A DNA stretch of 64,000 nt from DASYHS01 sp035998295. Its GTDB lineage: Bacteria; Pseudomonadota; Alphaproteobacteria; Azospirillales; Azospirillaceae. A program made the position numbers and the translations under genes. The stretch spans positions 1 through 64,000 of the forward strand of contig NZ_DASYHS010000207.1 of assembly GCF_035998295.1 (NCBI RefSeq). The letters are read 5' to 3'. Shown in pieces: positions 61,592 to 64,000 of this stretch (position 1 is its first letter; each line of letters opens with the position of its first letter). Below the pieces are notes generated by a model. That model ran no database searches, had not been told where the DNA came from, and was given only the letters and a program-made list of their open reading frames with translations.

Positions 61592-62894
61592 CGGGTGCGG
61601 TAACGGGGCTCGCCGCACCCATGGGCTGGCGGGCGAGCCTTACCACCGGCGAGGCGAGGATCACGAGGGCCTGCGCGACGAACCCCACGGCGGCGACGAC
61701 GAGGCAGGCATCGGCTCCGTAGGCGCCGCCGACCAACGCGGCGCCCGCGGCGCCGAGCGGCCGGAAGCCGTAGGCCAGGATGTTGATCGCCGATACCCGG
61801 CCGAGCAGGTCCGGCGGAGTGACGGTCTGGCGCAGCGTGGTCGTGCTGATGACCCAGAGAATCGGGCCGGCGCCCATCAGGAAGAAGCTGAGGCCGGCGA
61901 GCAGGCCCGACGGCACCCATATCGTGAGGGCCATCACGACCGACGCGGCGAGCCCCGCGACCGGCCCGATGGCGACGACGATCCCGAAGGGCAGGGCACG
62001 GACGACCCGCGTCGCCAGCAGCGCGCCGACCACCATGCCGACGCCGTAGGTCGTGAGCGTGGCGCCCACGCCGGCGGCGGAAAGGCCGATGGTGCGGATC
62101 GCATGAGGTACGTACGCCGCGTGCATCATGAAGAAGGCGGCGTTGAAGATCATCTGCGTCACGAAGACGGGGCGGAGCAGCGGGTGGCCGAACGCGAACC
62201 CGATCCCTTCCCGGATGTCCTGCAAGGGATGGCGATGCCGGGGCGTCGCGCGGGCCGGCTCCCGGATCCGGGCGAGCAGGAGCACCGCGAGGACGGACAG
62301 CGCGGCGGCGAGGCCGAAGGCCGGCGTCCCGCCGGTCCATCCCGCCAGCGCGCCGGCCAGCGCCGGGCCGCCTACGAAGGCGAGGGTGCGCGCGAGCTCT
62401 ATCCGCGCATTGGCCGCGGCCAGGGCGTCCTGCGGCACGAGTGCCGGCACGAGTGCCGGGGCGGCCACGCTGTAGGCGACCGTGCCGCAGGCGCCGACCA
62501 GGCCGAGCAGCGCCAGCAGCCACCAGGTCAGGCCGCCGAAACAGGCGAGCGCCAGTATCGCGACCAGGGACGCGGCGCGCAGCGCCTCGGCGCCGGCCAT
62601 CAGGCGGGGGCGCGACATGCGGTCGGCCAGCAGGCCCGCGGGAATGGCCAGCAGAAGGAAGGGCAGCGTCTGCGCGGTCTGGAGCAGGCCCGTCTCGCCG
62701 GCTCCGGCACCGAGCGCTAGCACGGCTACGATCGGCGCGGCGGCAAGGCCCACCTGCTCGGCCGCCTGGGCGGCGAGATTGGACCAGACGAGGCGGTTGA
62801 ACGCCGGCGGAAGGGGGGGCGTGTCGGTCGGCAAGGGGCGGACTTTCCCGGATGGCGGTTCACCGCATCCTGACCCGGCGCGCGCCGCGCGCAC
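61557..62894 (-). CDS. MFS transporter
   Basis: The 445-residue protein has about 12 hydrophobic segments and the loop motif GLLADRMSRPRLMAGAEAL of the major facilitator superfamily, with a matching second-half loop. It looks like the EntS/multidrug-type (DHA) group. The GTG at 62894 gives an extra ~20 polar residues; a TTG near 62834 would start closer to the first helix, so the start is uncertain. Substrate unknown. Confidence 0.85.
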   Translation of the reverse strand: MRAARAGSGCGEPPSGKVRPLPTDTPPLPPAFNRLVWSNLAAQAAEQVGLAAAPIVAVLALGAGAGETGLLQTAQTLPFLLLAIPAGLLADRMSRPRLMAGAEALRAASLVAILALACFGGLTWWLLALLGLVGACGTVAYSVAAPALVPALVPQDALAAANARIELARTLAFVGGPALAGALAGWTGGTPAFGLAAALSVLAVLLLARIREPARATPRHRHPLQDIREGIGFAFGHPLLRPVFVTQMIFNAAFFMMHAAYVPHAIRTIGLSAAGVGATLTTYGVGMVVGALLATRVVRALPFGIVVAIGPVAGLAASVVMALTIWVPSGLLAGLSFFLMGAGPILWVISTTTLRQTVTPPDLLGRVSAINILAYGFRPLGAAGAALVGGAYGADACLVVAAVGFVAQALVILASPVVRLARQPMGAASPVTAPVTAPAPRPGAA

Positions 62895-62925
62895 TCCGCC
62901 CGTTGCTGTCGAATTCCGCGGGGGC

Positions 62926-63561
62926 TCAGAGCGCCCTGCGGAAGGTGAGATTGATGCGGCTGCGGCCGGTCAGCGGGTCGTGGCCCTCGGCCAGCGGCAT
63001 TATCCCGTGGAAGGCGAGCCGGGCGGGGCCGCCCCACACGGCGACGTCGCCGCTTTCCAGGGGCACCCGGCGCGGCCGGTCGCTGCGCTGGAGGCCGCCG
63101 AACAGGAACACGGCAGGCAGGCCGAGCGAGACCGACACGATCGGGGCGGCGTAGTCGCGCTCGTCGCGGTCCTGGTGCAGCGACAGCCGCGTCCCCGGCT
63201 CGTAGCGGTTGATCAGGCAGGAATCGGGCTCGAAGCCATCGAAGCCGCCCGCCGCGGCCGCGCGCATCGCGAGGTCGCGGAAGGAGGGCGGCATCGGCGG
63301 CCAGGCCCGCCCCGTCTCGGGGTCGTCGCAAGCGTAGCGGTAGCCGCGCCGGTCGGTGACCCAGCCGGCACGTCCGCAATTGGTCATCGCGACCGACATT
63401 CGATAGCCGCCCGGCGTCGTCATGTGGCGGAAAGGAGCCGCCGCCGAAACCTCGACCACCGCGGCGAGGATGTCCTTCGCCTCGCGCAGGGCGAACCCGC
63501 GCAGGACGGCGGCCCCGTCGCCGAGGGCCTCGATGTCCCCTCCGCCGAACAGATCGCGCAT
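62926..63561 (-). CDS. alkB: AlkB-type DNA/RNA demethylase
   Basis: The 211-residue Fe(II)/2-oxoglutarate dioxygenase oxidises methyl lesions (1-methyladenine, 3-methylcytosine). It has SLHQDRDERDYAAPIVSVSL with the His-x-Asp metal pair, FHGIMPLAEGHDPLTGRSRI with the second His, and RINLTFRRAL with the two Arg binding 2-oxoglutarate. ATG 63561 begins at the family start; the frame further upstream is low-complexity. The usual companion ada is not in the window. Confidence 0.92.
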   Translation of the reverse strand: MRDLFGGGDIEALGDGAAVLRGFALREAKDILAAVVEVSAAAPFRHMTTPGGYRMSVAMTNCGRAGWVTDRRGYRYACDDPETGRAWPPMPPSFRDLAMRAAAAGGFDGFEPDSCLINRYEPGTRLSLHQDRDERDYAAPIVSVSLGLPAVFLFGGLQRSDRPRRVPLESGDVAVWGGPARLAFHGIMPLAEGHDPLTGRSRINLTFRRAL

Positions 63562-63743
63562 TCCCGGACATCCCCCTCCGCCGTTTCGACCGAGCGATAG
63601 GTTGGGCGTCCGGCGTCGCGGTGAAAGGGTACGAAGACGGGCTGCGGAAAGCCGATGCGGATGTGACACCTTCTGCCGCTTCGTGCAGGATGCCGCCCCG
63701 GGGATCGGTCGTCCCCATGCGACCGGTCGACGAGGGAGGGGAC

Positions 63744-64000
63744 ATGTCCGCCGTCAGGGAAGAGGTGATCGCCTCCTTTCGCACGCAGGCCGTCTGGTGC
63801 CGGCGCCTGGGCTCGCCCTTCACGGCCGGGCTGCTGGAATGCGCCGCCGCCGAGCTTTCGGATGGCGGCGGCCTCGCGGGCCTGCTCGGCTCGTGGCCGG
63901 GCGATCCGGTCGCCGACGCGTTGCCGCTGCGTCTGGCCGGGGCGCTGCACGCCCTGGTGCTGGGTGGGGCCGATCCGGCGCTGGCGGAGGTGTATCCGCC
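63744..64000 (+). CDS. DUF2332 protein, N-terminal part (cut by window edge)
   Basis: ATG 63744 follows GAGGGAGGGG. The 85 residues present begin MSAVREEVIASFRTQAVWCR and continue RLGSPFTAGLLECAAAELSD, matching the N-terminus of DUF2332 proteins (about 350 residues in full). The family has no known function. The rest of the gene lies outside the window. Confidence 0.75.
   Translation, partial: MSAVREEVIASFRTQAVWCRRLGSPFTAGLLECAAAELSDGGGLAGLLGSWPGDPVADALPLRLAGALHALVLGGADPALAEVYP

Overview
The window is GC-rich DNA (roughly 70 % by eye) with alphaproteobacterial gene order, most like a Rhodospirillales-type organism. The strongest signs are a DivL homologue whose phospho-acceptor His is a Tyr, the order cmk-rpsA-ihfB-lapA-pyrF-trpF, the block trpB-trpA-accD-folC, trxA, addA, addB-(murU)-(amgK)-tsaE, and divL beside ahcY. 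I recognised no rRNA, intact tRNA, IS element or prophage. Taxonomy is inferred from gene order and protein character only.

Layout. 1-6.4 kb: a cut-off gene, two small ORFs, an atypical glycosyltransferase-51/transpeptidase penicillin-binding protein, and hisS overlapping a D-threonine-aldolase-like gene. 6.4-11.6 kb: pyrC and pyrE separated by a BrnT-type toxin-antitoxin pair, then a lipase-like hydrolase, ung and an SDR gene. 11.6-17.2 kb: a repeat-rich leader followed by a complete type I-E Cascade operon (cas8e fused to cas11, then cas7e, cas5e, cas6e) with no cas3, cas1 or cas2 next to it. 17.3-24.7 kb: MaoC-like hydratase, ribF, cmk, rpsA, ihfB, lapA-like, an ornithine-cyclodeaminase-family gene, pyrF and trpF. 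24.7-28 kb: accessory insert (CaCA antiporter, SRPBCC/ArsR pair, TerC). 28.2-34 kb: trpBA-accD-folC plus a second Mur-ligase-like gene and an EamA transporter. 35-39 kb: DUF2726, trxA, DUF2076, endonuclease III-like and small exported or membrane proteins. 39-50.5 kb: addA, then an insert (L,D-transpeptidase, second BrnT-type pair, glyoxalase-like, Lrp-type regulator), then addB-murU-amgK-tsaE. 50.5-55.5 kb: ferredoxin-NADP reductase, small membrane proteins, tatA, and a Cpx-like module (LTXXQ protein divergent from a response regulator/kinase pair). 55.6-64 kb: divL, ahcY, a PhyH-like dioxygenase, LysE and MFS transporters, alkB and the start of a DUF2332 gene.

The most interesting region is 12.0-17.2 kb. 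The Cascade has no interference nuclease or adaptation genes. Its Cas8e and Cas11 are fused. By my by-eye alignment, Cas6e carries Lys at the usual catalytic His. Beside it, on the opposite strand, lies a two-repeat, short-spacer unit with its own consensus-like promoter (TTGACA, 17 bp, CATAGC) whose predicted start falls on the first base of the repeat, and a terminator hairpin downstream. This fits a guide RNA used for regulation rather than defence, as in the known CreTA systems, but that is inference. The two BrnT-type pairs, 36 kb apart, share the same 11-bp palindrome (CGGCAATGCCG) in their promoters, which suggests common or cross-talking autoregulation.
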